A stretch of DNA of 64,000 nucleotides from Cupriavidus yeoncheonensis (lineage in GTDB: Bacteria; Pseudomonadota; Gammaproteobacteria; Burkholderiales; Burkholderiaceae). Shown piece after piece: positions 33,724 through 43,023 of the stretch. Numbering within the stretch: position 1 is the first letter of the stretch; each line of letters begins with the position of its first letter. Both the position numbers and the translations under genes were made by a program. The notes under the pieces are model-generated. The model was given only the letters and a program-made list of their open reading frames with translations, was not told the origin of the DNA and ran no database searches. Location of the stretch: the NCBI RefSeq assembly GCF_905397275.1, contig NZ_CAJPUY010000019.1, forward strand, positions 1 to 64,000, in the 5' to 3' direction.

Positions 33724-35997
33724 TCAGAACCTGAAGTTCGCCGTCAGCATGCCGAAGCGGCCCGGTGCCAGCGCCGCGTAGTGCGACGCGTAGGCCTTGG
33801 TGTAGTAGGTCTTGTCGAACAGGTTCTGGATGTTCAGTTGCAGCGTCAGGTTCTTGTTGACGCGGTAGGCGCCCATGAGGTCGAAACGCCAGTACGACGG
33901 GACATACAGCGAGTTGGCCGCATTGCCATACACCTTGTCGACGTAGTACGCACCGCCCCCCACCGTCAGCGCAGGCAGCACCTGGTAGGTGGTCCACAGG
34001 CTGAAGGTGTTCTTCGGCGTGTTCGGGAACTGGTTGCCATTGTTGGCGGCGTTCGCGGCCTGCGGACCGTTGTCGATCAGTTCGCTGTCCAGATAGGTGT
34101 AGCCGCCGAACACGCCCCACTTGTCGGTGAGGTTGCCCGCGAAGCCCAGTTCGAAGCCCTTCACGCGCTGCTTGCCGGCGTTGATGGTGGTGTTTGCATC
34201 CACCGCGACGCGCGCATTGTTCTTTTCGATCTGGAAGATGGCGCCGGTCAGCGACAGGCGTCGCGCCAGCACATCCCACTTGGTGCCGATTTCGATAGCG
34301 CGCGCGGTTTCCGGGTCCAGGTTGCGCTGCGCCGCAGTGATGTTGTCGGCACCGTCGCCGTTGGAGGCTCCAGGCGGTGTCGAGGCTGTACCGTACGACA
34401 CGTAGATGCTGCCTTGCTCGACCGGCTTGAAGACAATGCCTGCCTGGTAGTTGAAGAAGCCCGACTTGTTGCGGATGTCCGACTGGGCCACCGCCGCGCG
34501 CGTATTGGGGTTGGTGTAGGCATTGGTGAAGGCGTGTGTGTCGTAGTTGTCGTAGCGCACGCCGCCGTTGAGCAGCCATTGCCTGGTGATCTCAATGGTG
34601 TCGAACAGGTAGACCGACTGTGTGTTTGTCGTCGTCGTCGTCGTGTACGGCATCTTGGTGATGGTGCCGCGCCAAGGATCATTCGGCGTCGGATTGTAAA
34701 GCGATGTGCAGTCGAAACTCGCGCGCGCGGCAGCATTGCAAACGCCTGAAGAGGCGCCGGCGTTGGCGGAGACGACGTTGTACGGACTATTGTCCGTGTC
34801 GTCGCGGCTGAATTCGAAACCGAAACTGGCGTTGTGCTTGAGCGGGCCGGTCCGGAATTCCATGCTCAGGTCGGTGGCATTGGTGAGGGTCTCGGTGGCC
34901 GAGTCGCGGCTCTTGACGCTGCGATAGACATAGCCATTCGCGACGTTGCCCTTGCTGTCGTCCGGATTGGTGGTGATGTAATTGTTCGACGCCCGGCCCC
35001 AGCGCGTGGTGTTCCGCACCACCGCGCCATTGCGGAAGTCATGCTGGACGATTGCCGTCGCGATGTCCGACTGGGTCTTCTGGAAATCGCGGTCGGTCAG
35101 GCCGTAGAAGTTGTTGCGGTCAACATTGACCGGCGCAATCGGATTGGCCTTGGTCGGGGCGGAAGTGCCGCGGTTGTAAGGCATGCTGTAGTCCGGCATG
35201 CCATTGCCCTGCAGGTGGTAGTACTGCAGCGTGACCTGGGTCGGCGAATTCAGGCCGAATGTCACCGACGGCGCGAAGCCCCACGAGCGCTGGTCGACTT
35301 CATTGCGGCCGGGCACGTCGAAGGTCTGGCCCATGGCGTTCAGGCGCACGGCGGTGTTGTCATTGAGCACGTAGTTGCCGTCCGCGGTGGCGCGGAAGTA
35401 CGAGTCCGTGCCGACGCCGAGCGACCCCTGCGTGAAGTTTTCGGCGGTCGGCAGCTTGGACACGATGTTGATCATGCCGCCGGCCGATCCCTTGCCGCCG
35501 AAGGCCGAACTCGGGCCCTTGATGACTTCGATGCGGTCGATATTGAAGGTGTCGCGCGTCTGCGAAGCGGTGTCGCGCACGCCGTCGACGTAGATGCTCG
35601 ACATCGAGTCGAAGCCACGGATGAAAGGACGGTCGCCGATCGGGTTGCCGCCTTCGCCGGCGCCGAAGGTAATGCCCGGCGTGGTACGCAACGCGTCCTG
35701 CAGGGAGCCGGAACCGGTCTGCTGCACGACTTCGGCGGGCACCACCGTGACGGACTTCGGCGTGTCGAGCAGCGGGGCAGTGAATTTGGACGACTGGGCT
35801 GTGTCAACCTTGTAGCCATCGTCCTTCTTGCCCGTCACGGTCACGCTCTGCAGCGTCACCGGCTTTGTCTCAGCCGTTGCCTCCGCGGCGGGTTTGCCTT
35901 CCTGCGCTGCCGCACCCTGCATGGCAAAGGCTGCCATCGCACCGGCCAGCGCCGAGGCGAGCGGATTCAGCCGGAATGTGTCCTGTTGTCCTTTCAC
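33724..35997 (-). CDS. TonB-dependent siderophore receptor (Fiu/PiuA-like)
   Basis: 757 aa. Signal peptide to about residue 31 (LASALAGAMAAFAMQGAAA), a TonB-box-like region near LQSVTVTGKK, and the plug domain: DTPKSVTVVPAEVVQQTGSGSLQDALRTTPGITFG, RPFIRGFDSMSSIYVDGVRD, IEVIKGPSSAFGGKGSAGGMINIVSK. A 22-strand barrel follows, ending in GRFGMLTANFRF with terminal Phe. The plug matches catecholate receptors of the Fiu/PiuA group. It imports ferric catechols across the outer membrane with TonB energy. A Fur-box-like palindrome lies 134 bp upstream and piuC is downstream on the opposite strand. Confidence 0.92.
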   Translation of the reverse strand: MKGQQDTFRLNPLASALAGAMAAFAMQGAAAQEGKPAAEATAETKPVTLQSVTVTGKKDDGYKVDTAQSSKFTAPLLDTPKSVTVVPAEVVQQTGSGSLQDALRTTPGITFGAGEGGNPIGDRPFIRGFDSMSSIYVDGVRDTASQTRDTFNIDRIEVIKGPSSAFGGKGSAGGMINIVSKLPTAENFTQGSLGVGTDSYFRATADGNYVLNDNTAVRLNAMGQTFDVPGRNEVDQRSWGFAPSVTFGLNSPTQVTLQYYHLQGNGMPDYSMPYNRGTSAPTKANPIAPVNVDRNNFYGLTDRDFQKTQSDIATAIVQHDFRNGAVVRNTTRWGRASNNYITTNPDDSKGNVANGYVYRSVKSRDSATETLTNATDLSMEFRTGPLKHNASFGFEFSRDDTDNSPYNVVSANAGASSGVCNAAARASFDCTSLYNPTPNDPWRGTITKMPYTTTTTTNTQSVYLFDTIEITRQWLLNGGVRYDNYDTHAFTNAYTNPNTRAAVAQSDIRNKSGFFNYQAGIVFKPVEQGSIYVSYGTASTPPGASNGDGADNITAAQRNLDPETARAIEIGTKWDVLARRLSLTGAIFQIEKNNARVAVDANTTINAGKQRVKGFELGFAGNLTDKWGVFGGYTYLDSELIDNGPQAANAANNGNQFPNTPKNTFSLWTTYQVLPALTVGGGAYYVDKVYGNAANSLYVPSYWRFDLMGAYRVNKNLTLQLNIQNLFDKTYYTKAYASHYAALAPGRFGMLTANFRF

Positions 35998-36131
35998 GTT
36001 CTACCTTCCTTTTCCAGTTCTTCAATCGATCGAATGCATGGTCATGAAGACAAGTTCTGGCCGTGTTGAAGCCTTTCATGCAAGTCATCCATAACGGGGC
36101 GCGATTATAAGACGATAGAAATCAAAATACA

Positions 36132-36150
36132 AATACGAATCATTCGTATT
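36132..36150 (-). promoter_or_regulatory. Fur-box-like palindrome upstream of the TonB receptor
   Basis: AATACGAAT-C-ATTCGTATT, a perfect 9-1-9 dyad within an AT-rich stretch. Spacing and centre resemble the Fur consensus (GATAATGATAATCATTATC). It could serve the receptor and the divergent acyl-CoA ligase. Confidence 0.65.
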
Positions 36151-36489
36151 TTGTACGAAAAAGTGGCGAAACAGACCGTTGTAGAAGTGATGCAAGAAGC
36201 GATTTTGTCTGAATGAATGTGCTATATACGCCGCATTACGGAAAGGGGTTGCATTTTCTTGCGGCAACCACTTGCTGTGCGGCTTTCGCTCACGACTCCT
36301 CGGGACGAGGCCCACCCGCAAAGTCGCAGCCACCTCTGCATACAACTGAACTTTCATCCAGATGTTTGCGAAGTCCGCATCAGGAATCCGGCATGCATGC
36401 CAGGACCTCGTTTCGGTACCGGATACATTGACGCAGTACCGATTGCCTTTTACATTGGCACCAACAAGACAACAACGAACGGAGACACC
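36151..36489. other. intergenic region before the acyl-CoA ligase
   Basis: 339 bp. The ligase frame is open through most of it, but there is no ligase-like sequence before ATG 36490. No terminator or operator is recognised apart from the Fur-like palindrome at its left edge. Confidence 0.4.
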
Positions 36490-38064
36490 ATGACCCCTCG
36501 CCAGGACCAGGCGCTGCATGGCTGCGCCACGATCGCGCAACTGTATGTTTCGGCCCTCAAGGCCAATCCGACAGCGCTCGCGATCGTCGGTGATGGCATT
36601 GCTTACAGCTATACCGAGCTGGCACGGCAGTCCTGCCGCATGGCGCGGCTTTTTCGGGCGAAGGGCCTGCAGCGGCAGGACGCAATCGCGTTCCTGGTTG
36701 GGAACCGCGCGGAGGCCGTCGTGGCGATCATCGCCGCGCAACTCGCGGGGCTGAAGAACGTATCGCTGCATCCCATGGCTTCGGAGGATGACCACTGCTT
36801 CGTGCTGACCGATGCGAACGCGCAGGCGCTGGTGGTGGACAACGCCAGGTTTGCCGCGCGCGCGGACGCCATTGCGGCGCGCGGCGTGGTGCCGCGCATC
36901 CTGTCGCTCGACGACAGCGAAGCCGGCGCCGGCCTGGCCACCGAGGCGGCCAGCATGGACGATTCGGAACTCGAACCCGGCGGCGATGCGACCGAGATCA
37001 CCAAGCTCTCGTACACGGGCGGAACCACCGGGCGCTCCAAGGGCATCCTGCATACCCACCGCACGGTCGTGACCATGCTGCAGCACATGCTGGCCACCTA
37101 TGAATGGCCGGCACAGATCCGCTACCTCGTCACCACGCCGATTTCCCATGCGGCCGGCAGCCTGATCCTGCCGACGCTGCTGCGCGGCGGCACGGTGTAC
37201 CTGAGCGACAAGTTCAGTCCCGCCGATTTCCTGCGGCGCGTGCAGGAACACCGCATCAACCTGACTTTCCTGGTGCCCACGCAGATCTATGGCTTGCTGG
37301 ACCATGCGGGCCTGCCCGCGGCCGACGTGTCCAGCCTGGAGCTGGTGCTGTACGGCGCGGCGCCGATCGCTCCGGTGCGGCTGCAGGAAGCGCTGCGCAA
37401 GATCGGCCCGGTGTTCGGCCAGGTGTACGGGCAGGCCGAGGCGCCCATGACCATCAGCTACCTTGCCCGGCACGACCACGACCCGTCGCGGCCGCATCTG
37501 CTGCGTTCATGCGGCAAGGTCATTGCCGGCAACCAGGTCGCGCTGCTCGACCGCGAACTGCGCGAAGTGGCACCCGGCGAGGTGGGCGAACTCTGCGTGC
37601 GCAGTCCGCTGGTGATGGACGGCTACCTGAACCGGCCGGAAGAGGACGAGAAGGTCTTCGCGGGCGATTGGCTGCACACCGGCGACATGGCACGCCGCGA
37701 CGAGGCGGGCTATCTCTATCTCGTTGACCGGGCCAAGGACATGATCATCTCGGGTGGCTTCAATGTATATCCGAGCGAGGTCGAGCACTGCCTGGCGCAG
37801 CATCCCGCCATTGCGATGTCGGCGGTGTTCGGCGTGCCGGACGAGAAGTGGGGCGAAGCGGTGACCGCCATCGTCGTTACCCGCGACGGACATGCATTGA
37901 GCGAGGAGGAGGCGATCCGCTACGTCACCGAAAGGAAGGGCGTGGTCAACGCGCCCAAGACTGTGATCTTCGCGCAGGACCTGCCGCTGACGGCGCTCGG
38001 CAAGATCGACCGCAAGGCCATCCGCAGCCGGTACTGGGCGGACCAGGACCGCCAGGTGGCCTGA
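36490..38064 (+). CDS. acyl-CoA synthetase (AMP-binding family)
   Basis: 524 aa from ATG 36490 behind GGAGACACC. P-loop LSYTGGTTGRSKGILHTHR at about residue 177. TPISHAAGSLILPTLLRGGTVYL, GQVYGQAEAPMTISYL, WLHTGDMARRDEAGYLYLVDRAKDMIISGGFNVYPSEVE and the C-terminal lysine motif LPLTALGKIDRKAIR complete the family set. It sits 38 bp before a Bug-type binding-protein gene, which suggests use of an imported carboxylate such as an aromatic or dicarboxylic acid. The specific substrate is not evident. Confidence 0.88.
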   Translation: MTPRQDQALHGCATIAQLYVSALKANPTALAIVGDGIAYSYTELARQSCRMARLFRAKGLQRQDAIAFLVGNRAEAVVAIIAAQLAGLKNVSLHPMASEDDHCFVLTDANAQALVVDNARFAARADAIAARGVVPRILSLDDSEAGAGLATEAASMDDSELEPGGDATEITKLSYTGGTTGRSKGILHTHRTVVTMLQHMLATYEWPAQIRYLVTTPISHAAGSLILPTLLRGGTVYLSDKFSPADFLRRVQEHRINLTFLVPTQIYGLLDHAGLPAADVSSLELVLYGAAPIAPVRLQEALRKIGPVFGQVYGQAEAPMTISYLARHDHDPSRPHLLRSCGKVIAGNQVALLDRELREVAPGEVGELCVRSPLVMDGYLNRPEEDEKVFAGDWLHTGDMARRDEAGYLYLVDRAKDMIISGGFNVYPSEVEHCLAQHPAIAMSAVFGVPDEKWGEAVTAIVVTRDGHALSEEEAIRYVTERKGVVNAPKTVIFAQDLPLTALGKIDRKAIRSRYWADQDRQVA

Positions 38065-38102
38065 GCCGCCAGTCACAAGACAACACAGAAGAGGAGACCA
38101 CC

Positions 38103-39083
38103 ATGCACCTGACCCGCAAGCTGCTGATGACCTGTGCGCTGGCCCTGGGCCTGGCCGGCAACGCCGCACAGGCCCAGGATACCTATCCCACGCGGCCGAT
38201 CCGTTTCATCGTGCCGTTCGCGCCCGGCGGCGTCACCGACCTGACTGCGCGCACCTTTGCCAAATACATGGGCGATGCGCTGCACCAGCCGCTGGTGACC
38301 GAGAACAAGCCCGGTGCCGGGGCTACCATTGGCGCCAATTTCGTAGCGCGTGCTGCGCCGGATGGATACACGCTGCTGCTGGGCACCAACGTCACCCACG
38401 CGATCAACCCGCGCCTGATCGCTGCAACGCCGTATGACCCGCTCAAGGACTTCCAGGCCGTTGCCGTCTTCGGCCTGAACGGCAACGTGCTGCTCGTCAG
38501 CAATAGCTTCCCGGCAAAGACGTTTGCCGAGTTCCTGGCCTATGTGAAGGCGCGACCTGGCAGCGTGAACTATGCCTCGGGCAGCGTCGGCAGCTCTGCG
38601 CACCTTGCGGCGGAACTGCTCAAGCAGGAGGTCAAGGGGCTGGACTACACGCATGTGCCGTACGGCGGCCCGTCCGAGGCCATGTCCGCGCTGATGGGCG
38701 GGCACGTGGACTTCCTGTTTGCCAACATCGGCGCGGCGGTCACGCAGGTCAAGTCGGGCAAGGTGAGGGCGCTCGCGGTGACAACGGCCACGCGTGCCGC
38801 GCAGTTGCCCGATGTACCGACGATCGCCGAATCCGGCGTGCCGGGGTTTGAAGTCGTGGGCTGGATGGCGGCATTCGTGCCGAAGGGCACACCGCCTTCG
38901 GTGGTGGCGCGCCTGAACCAGGTCATCAACCAGGCGCAGAAGAATCCGGACCTGAGGACCACGCTCGATGCCGCTGCGCTGATTCCCGTGGTGGCCGCGC
39001 CCGATCAGAGCAGCCGCTTCGTGCGCGATGAATATGACAAGTGGGGACGTGTGATACAGAACGCCGGCATTCCGAAGCAGTGA
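38103..39083 (+). CDS. Bug-family tripartite tricarboxylate transporter binding protein
   Basis: 326 aa with a signal peptide MHLTRKLLMTCALALGLAGNAAQA. The Bug/TctC fold is marked by YPTRPIRFIVPFAPGGVTDLTARTFAKYM, VENKPGAGATIGANFVARAAPDGYTLL, HVPYGGPSEAMSALMGGHVDF and LPDVPTIAESGVPGFEVVGW. It binds a carboxylate in the periplasm. No TctA/TctB membrane genes are nearby, as usual for orphan Bug proteins in Burkholderiales. Likely in an operon with the acyl-CoA synthetase. Confidence 0.9.
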   Translation: MHLTRKLLMTCALALGLAGNAAQAQDTYPTRPIRFIVPFAPGGVTDLTARTFAKYMGDALHQPLVTENKPGAGATIGANFVARAAPDGYTLLLGTNVTHAINPRLIAATPYDPLKDFQAVAVFGLNGNVLLVSNSFPAKTFAEFLAYVKARPGSVNYASGSVGSSAHLAAELLKQEVKGLDYTHVPYGGPSEAMSALMGGHVDFLFANIGAAVTQVKSGKVRALAVTTATRAAQLPDVPTIAESGVPGFEVVGWMAAFVPKGTPPSVVARLNQVINQAQKNPDLRTTLDAAALIPVVAAPDQSSRFVRDEYDKWGRVIQNAGIPKQ

Positions 39084-39131
39084 GCAAGGACTGATATCAC
39101 TGCATCGACACGGTTCCTCTCCCCGCCCGCG

Positions 39132-39734
39132 TCAGTGGGAGAGGGGGCGGGGAGGAGGGCCGCCCCCCACAGGCCGCACCAGCAACCCGTTCAGGATGAT
39201 TTCATAGAATTCGCTGAACGCATCGCCGATCTTCATCCCCGTTTCCTGCAGGAACTGCTGGTTGCGCAGCCGATGCGCGGCGCCAAGGATCGCCTCCGAG
39301 ACCACGCGCGGATTATGCGGCGCCATGAGTCCTTCCCTGACACCGGCCTCGATCATGCTTTCCAGCCCGCGCACGCGCGCCAGCTGGTAGGTGTCGAACA
39401 CGGCCTTGCCGCTCTCGATGGCGTCCAGGTCGGTCAGCGCCGCCTTGCTCAGGCCCGAGGTATTGAGCGTGGCATGCAGGTAGGCGGAGATCGCCCTGGC
39501 GGCGTCTGGCTCATGCCGAGCCGCGGCGTAGCCCTTTTCCAGGTTTGCCGCCAGGACATCGCGGCAGACGTTGACGAACAGCGCTTGCTTGGTCTCGGCG
39601 ATTTCATAGAGGCGCCGCCTTGAGCAGCGCAGCCGCTGTGCGATCTCGCCGATGGTCAGCGATGAAATACCTTCGGCGATCAGCAGTCGGGTCAACGCCG
39701 TGGTGAACTCTTCGTCGGTGCGTCGCTTGGCCAT
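39132..39734 (-). CDS. TetR-family transcriptional regulator
   Basis: 200 aa from ATG 39734; the 110-codon upstream extension has no domain and is ignored. N-terminal HTH: RRTDEEFTTALTRLLIAEGISSLTIGEIAQRLRCSRRRLYEIAETKQALFVNVCRDVLAANLEKGY. The C-terminal helical ligand domain includes LVRPVGGGPPPRPLSH at its end. It is convergent with the acyl-CoA synthetase/Bug operon and may control it. The two stops lie in a GC-rich inverted-repeat-like stretch (39117-39157) that could terminate both. Confidence 0.85.
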   Translation of the reverse strand: MAKRRTDEEFTTALTRLLIAEGISSLTIGEIAQRLRCSRRRLYEIAETKQALFVNVCRDVLAANLEKGYAAARHEPDAARAISAYLHATLNTSGLSKAALTDLDAIESGKAVFDTYQLARVRGLESMIEAGVREGLMAPHNPRVVSEAILGAAHRLRNQQFLQETGMKIGDAFSEFYEIILNGLLVRPVGGGPPPRPLSH

Positions 39735-39886
39735 GAATCGGTGAATGCCGGTACCGGACAGCGCTGGACCGGATGGGCAGGAATCGGGATCCCGAATCTT
39801 ACCGTTCCACGACATGCGTCGACTACAAAACAAAAAAAGCGAGGCGCGCCCCGTGAGCGCGCTCGCTTCAAGTGAGGTCGGGCGTC

Positions 39887-40189
39887 TCAGTTGAGATGTC
39901 CGACCGCTCGCAGGTACTCGTTCTTCTTGTCGAAGATCAGCTGGCTCAGGAAGGCTGCGTCGTAGGCCTTGAGCAGGTGGGTATGGTGTTCCTCGATATA
40001 GCGCGCCACGCGTGCCTTCTCGCATTCGATGCCGCACAGCCATTCGTACATGGCCTCGTCCCAACGGAAGCGCAGGCCCAGCTCGATGAACGCTGCGTTG
40101 TAGGCAGCGAGCTGGGTGGCGCGCGAAAGCGGCTGGTTGTCGCGGCCGAGCGTGGCGGCCGGCTGCTGTTCGATGTGGACCTGGTTCAT
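39887..40189 (-). CDS. small hypothetical protein (100 aa)
   Basis: 100 aa, ATG 40189 preceded by GGAGGCACACC. Sequence MNQVHIEQQPAATLGRDNQPL then a helical, acidic-aromatic body (YNAAFIELGLRFRWDEAMYEWLCGIECEKARVARYIEEHH, LIFDKKNEYLRA). There is no signal peptide or membrane segment. No family recognised. It lies 104 bp downstream of the CbbR-like LysR gene on the same strand and could be co-transcribed with it, so a role linked to oxalate transport control is conceivable. Confidence 0.7.
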   Translation of the reverse strand: MNQVHIEQQPAATLGRDNQPLSRATQLAAYNAAFIELGLRFRWDEAMYEWLCGIECEKARVARYIEEHHTHLLKAYDAAFLSQLIFDKKNEYLRAVGHLN

Positions 40190-40292
40190 GGTGTGCCTCC
40201 TGTCTTCTCTCTAGCGGTGGGTTGAGGGAAGCATAGGGCGGTCCATGGATTTACGATAATTAAAGTTTCATCGATAAATCATAAGTCATTGT

Positions 40293-41237
40293 TTATGTAT
40301 TGGCGTGACGGATCAGGCCCTCCACGCCAGTAATGCGCTGGATCAGGCTGGCGCCTTCCTCCATCAGGAATTGCTTGAACGCGAGCGCCACCGGCGGAAG
40401 CCGCTTGTTCTTGCGGTGCACCACATACCAGTTGAGCATGACCGGAAAGCCCTGGATGTCGAGCACGGCCAGCTTGCCGGCCTGCAGCTCCAGGCCCACG
40501 GTATGGGCGGAGAGGAAGGCAATGCCCATATTGGCGATGACCGCCTGCTTGATGGTCTCCGTGCTCTTGATCTCCATGGCGATGCGCAGGTTGGAAAGCT
40601 TGCCGGCAAAACCCTCCTGCATGGAGTTCCAGGTGTCGGACCCTTTCTCGCGCGAGACGAAGGCCTCATCGGTCAGCGCGGACAGCGGGATATTGCGTTG
40701 CCCGACCAGCGGGTGGCTCGGCGCGGCCACGATCACGTAAGGGTGCGGCGCGAACGTCTCATTGATCGTATCCATGCCCTCGGGCGGCCGCACCATGACG
40801 GCGAGGTCCGTCAGGTTGCCGGCCAGCTGGTGCAACAGTTCCTCGCGGTTGTGCACTGCAAGATTCAGCGTCACGCCGTCATGGCGTTCCATGAATTCGG
40901 CGAGCAGCCGCGGGAAGAAATAATCGCCCGCGCTGATCACGGCAACGTTCAGCCGGCCACCGGAAATCCCCTTGAGTTGCGACATGGCATCTTCGGCTTC
41001 GCGGAATTGCTGGATGATGCTGCGGCTGTAATGCAGCATCTCGTGCCCGGCCGGCGTGAGATAGATCTTCTTGCCCAACTGCTCGAACAGCGGCAGGCCG
41101 ACGTGGTTTTCCAGTTGCCTCACCTGCGTGGACACGGCGGGCTGGGTCAGGTGCAGCTCTTCGGCGGCGCGTGAAAAGCTCATGTGCCGAGCAACGGTTT
41201 CAAAGACTTTTAGCTGGCGCAGCGTGGCGTTCTTCAT
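40293..41237 (-). CDS. LysR-family regulator, CbbR-like, divergent to antiporter 2
   Basis: 314 aa. HTH: TLRQLKVFETVARHMSFSRAAEELHLTQPAVSTQVRQLENHVGLPLFEQLGKKIYLTPAGHEML. The effector domain (VISAGDYFFPRLLAEFMERHDGVTLNLAVHNREELLHQL, DLAVMVRPPEGMDTINETFAPHPYVIVAAPSHPL, STETIKQAVIANMGIAFLSAHTVGLEL) follows CbbR almost segment by segment. It is transcribed away from antiporter 2 across a 206-bp region duplicated upstream of antiporter 1. I infer it activates both antiporters, perhaps sensing a C2 or reduced-cofactor signal. Confidence 0.88.
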   Translation of the reverse strand: MKNATLRQLKVFETVARHMSFSRAAEELHLTQPAVSTQVRQLENHVGLPLFEQLGKKIYLTPAGHEMLHYSRSIIQQFREAEDAMSQLKGISGGRLNVAVISAGDYFFPRLLAEFMERHDGVTLNLAVHNREELLHQLAGNLTDLAVMVRPPEGMDTINETFAPHPYVIVAAPSHPLVGQRNIPLSALTDEAFVSREKGSDTWNSMQEGFAGKLSNLRIAMEIKSTETIKQAVIANMGIAFLSAHTVGLELQAGKLAVLDIQGFPVMLNWYVVHRKNKRLPPVALAFKQFLMEEGASLIQRITGVEGLIRHANT

Positions 41238-41251
41238 CAGTCGTTCCGTGC

Positions 41252-41443
41252 AATATATAAACGTTCGTCAATGCATATGATAAAAAACTTTAAGCGGTCT
41301 GAATCTTAGATTGAAGTAGCATCAATCCCACAGATTTGCATGCCGCAATGTCAGGCGCCGATCTCATTGTGTAGGGCCCACCCCACAGAGGCCCCGGAAA
41401 GCGTCCCGCCAAGGGACGCATGAACAGCACCAGGAGACAGTAG
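41252..41443 (+). repeat. duplicated antiporter promoter region (copy B)
   Basis: Partner of 20149-20328, here directly between the LysR gene and antiporter 2. It begins with CAATATATAAACGTTCGTCAA at the LysR start and contains the shared block GTAGCATCAATCCC...GCCGCAATGTCAGGCGCCGATCT. AT-rich dyads near 41252-41290 are the probable LysR site. Confidence 0.75.
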
Positions 41444-42772
41444 ATGGCGCATCAAGAAACGGCAGCCACGACCGGGAACGGACGTGGGCTGCAAAACCGT
41501 TGGTTCCAACTGGCCATAGGCGTGGTTTGCATGGGCTTGGTGGCAAACCTGCAGTATGGCTGGACCCTCTTTGTGTCACCGATGGACGCCAAGCATCACT
41601 GGGGCACGTCCGCGATCCAGGTGGCGTTTTCCATTTTCATTGTGACCGAGACCTGGCTGGTGCCGCTGGAAGGCTGGCTGGTGGACAAGTTCGGCCCGCG
41701 GCCGGTGGTGGCAGGCGGGGCGATCTGCGCAGGCGTGGCGTGGGTGATGAACGCCTACGCGACGACGTTGCCGGAGTTGTACACGGCGGCGGTGATCGCC
41801 GGTATCGGCGCAGGTGGTGTGTACGGCACGTGCGTCGGTAATGCGCTGAAGTGGTTCCCGGACAAGCGGGGCCTGGCTGCCGGGCTGACGGCGGCGGGTT
41901 TCGGCGCGGGCGCGGCGATTACGGTGATCCCGATCGCAAACATGATCCAGAGCGCGGGATACGAGAAAGCATTCGTGTTCTTCGGCATCCTGCAAGGCGT
42001 GGCGATCTTCGCGCTGGCGCTGCTGCTGGTGAAGCCACGGGCGCCGAAGGGTGCGGTGGCGGCGAAGGCGGTGCTGACCAACCCGGTGGAGTTCACGCCA
42101 GGGCAGATGGTGAAGACGCCCGTGTTCTGGCTGATCTATGTGAGCTTCGTGGCGGTGGCTGCGGGCGGCATCATGGCCACGGCGCAACTGGGCCCGATCG
42201 CGAAGGACTTCGGCTTCGCCTCGATGCCGGTGACGATGCTCGGCATGACGCTGCCGCTGCTGACGATGACGCTGTCGATCGACAACCTGTGCAACGGCTT
42301 CACGCGTCCGCTGTGTGGCTTCCTGTCGGACCGTTTCGGCCGCGAGAACACGATGTTCGTGATCTTCATCGGCGAGGGCCTGGCCCTGCTCGGGCTGATG
42401 AAGTTTGGCCACGACCCGTACGCGTTCATGTTCTTCGCGGCACTGACGTTCCTGTTCTGGGGCGAGATCTTCTCGATCTTCCCGGCGCTGTGCGCGGACA
42501 CGTTCGGCAGCAAGTTCGCGGCGGCGAATGCGGGCACCTTGTACACGGCGAAGGGGACGGCGGCGATGCTGGTGCCGCTGGCCTCGGTGCTGTCGGCACG
42601 CGGTGGCTGGGACGCGGTGTTCACGGTGGCGGCAGTGGTGACGATCGCGGCGGGGCTGTCGGCGAAGCTGTTGCTGGCGCCGATGCGCAAGCGGTTCATC
42701 ACGGGCCATTCGGATGCGGTGGCGGTGTCGGATGCCGCGTTCATGGTGCGCGCCCAGAGGGAAGGCGAATAA
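41444..42772 (+). CDS. oxlT: oxalate/formate MFS antiporter 2 (OxlT-like)
   Basis: 442 aa, ATG behind CAGGAGACAGTAG. It differs from antiporter 1 at only a few dozen positions, mainly the first 15, residues about 170-215 and the last 25 residues. All transport motifs are kept: ANLQYGWTLFVSPM, CVGNALKWFPDKRG, NGFTRPLCGFLSDRFGRE with the helix-8 Arg, and LYTAKGTAAMLVPLA with the helix-11 Lys. Exchanges oxalate and formate. Adjacent to the LysR gene it is probably controlled by. Confidence 0.88.
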   Translation: MAHQETAATTGNGRGLQNRWFQLAIGVVCMGLVANLQYGWTLFVSPMDAKHHWGTSAIQVAFSIFIVTETWLVPLEGWLVDKFGPRPVVAGGAICAGVAWVMNAYATTLPELYTAAVIAGIGAGGVYGTCVGNALKWFPDKRGLAAGLTAAGFGAGAAITVIPIANMIQSAGYEKAFVFFGILQGVAIFALALLLVKPRAPKGAVAAKAVLTNPVEFTPGQMVKTPVFWLIYVSFVAVAAGGIMATAQLGPIAKDFGFASMPVTMLGMTLPLLTMTLSIDNLCNGFTRPLCGFLSDRFGRENTMFVIFIGEGLALLGLMKFGHDPYAFMFFAALTFLFWGEIFSIFPALCADTFGSKFAAANAGTLYTAKGTAAMLVPLASVLSARGGWDAVFTVAAVVTIAAGLSAKLLLAPMRKRFITGHSDAVAVSDAAFMVRAQREGE

Positions 42773-43023
42773 ATCGGAGGATGGGAAAGAGTGGGTGGGT
42801 CCGGACGTCGCGTCCGGGCCCCCGACATGCCCCGGCAAACGGTCTGCGCATGGCGCAGGCCTTTTGCCATGTGGGTCACGGAAACAACAACACATAAGAC
42901 AGGCGGACGGGCCGCCAAGGAGACAGCCGTGAGCAGACTGCAATCATCCACGCTTGCCGCAGGACAGCATCGCAGCCTGGCGATGCCGTTGCCTCGATGG
43001 ACACAGGGCGGAGGAGCGCGGCC

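Noticed and set aside
33670..36069. Two long plus-strand frames opposite the TonB receptor
   Set aside because: Val/Arg/Ala shadow composition and complete overlap with a clearly real gene.
39117..39157. GC-rich inverted-repeat-like stretch between the Bug and TetR stops as a firm terminator
   Set aside because: The arms pair imperfectly and there is no T tract, so it is mentioned only in the TetR entry.
41576..42943. Minus-strand frame repeated almost identically opposite antiporters 1 and 2
   Set aside because: Its conservation is explained by the antiporter duplication; the sequence is an Arg/His/Gln shadow.
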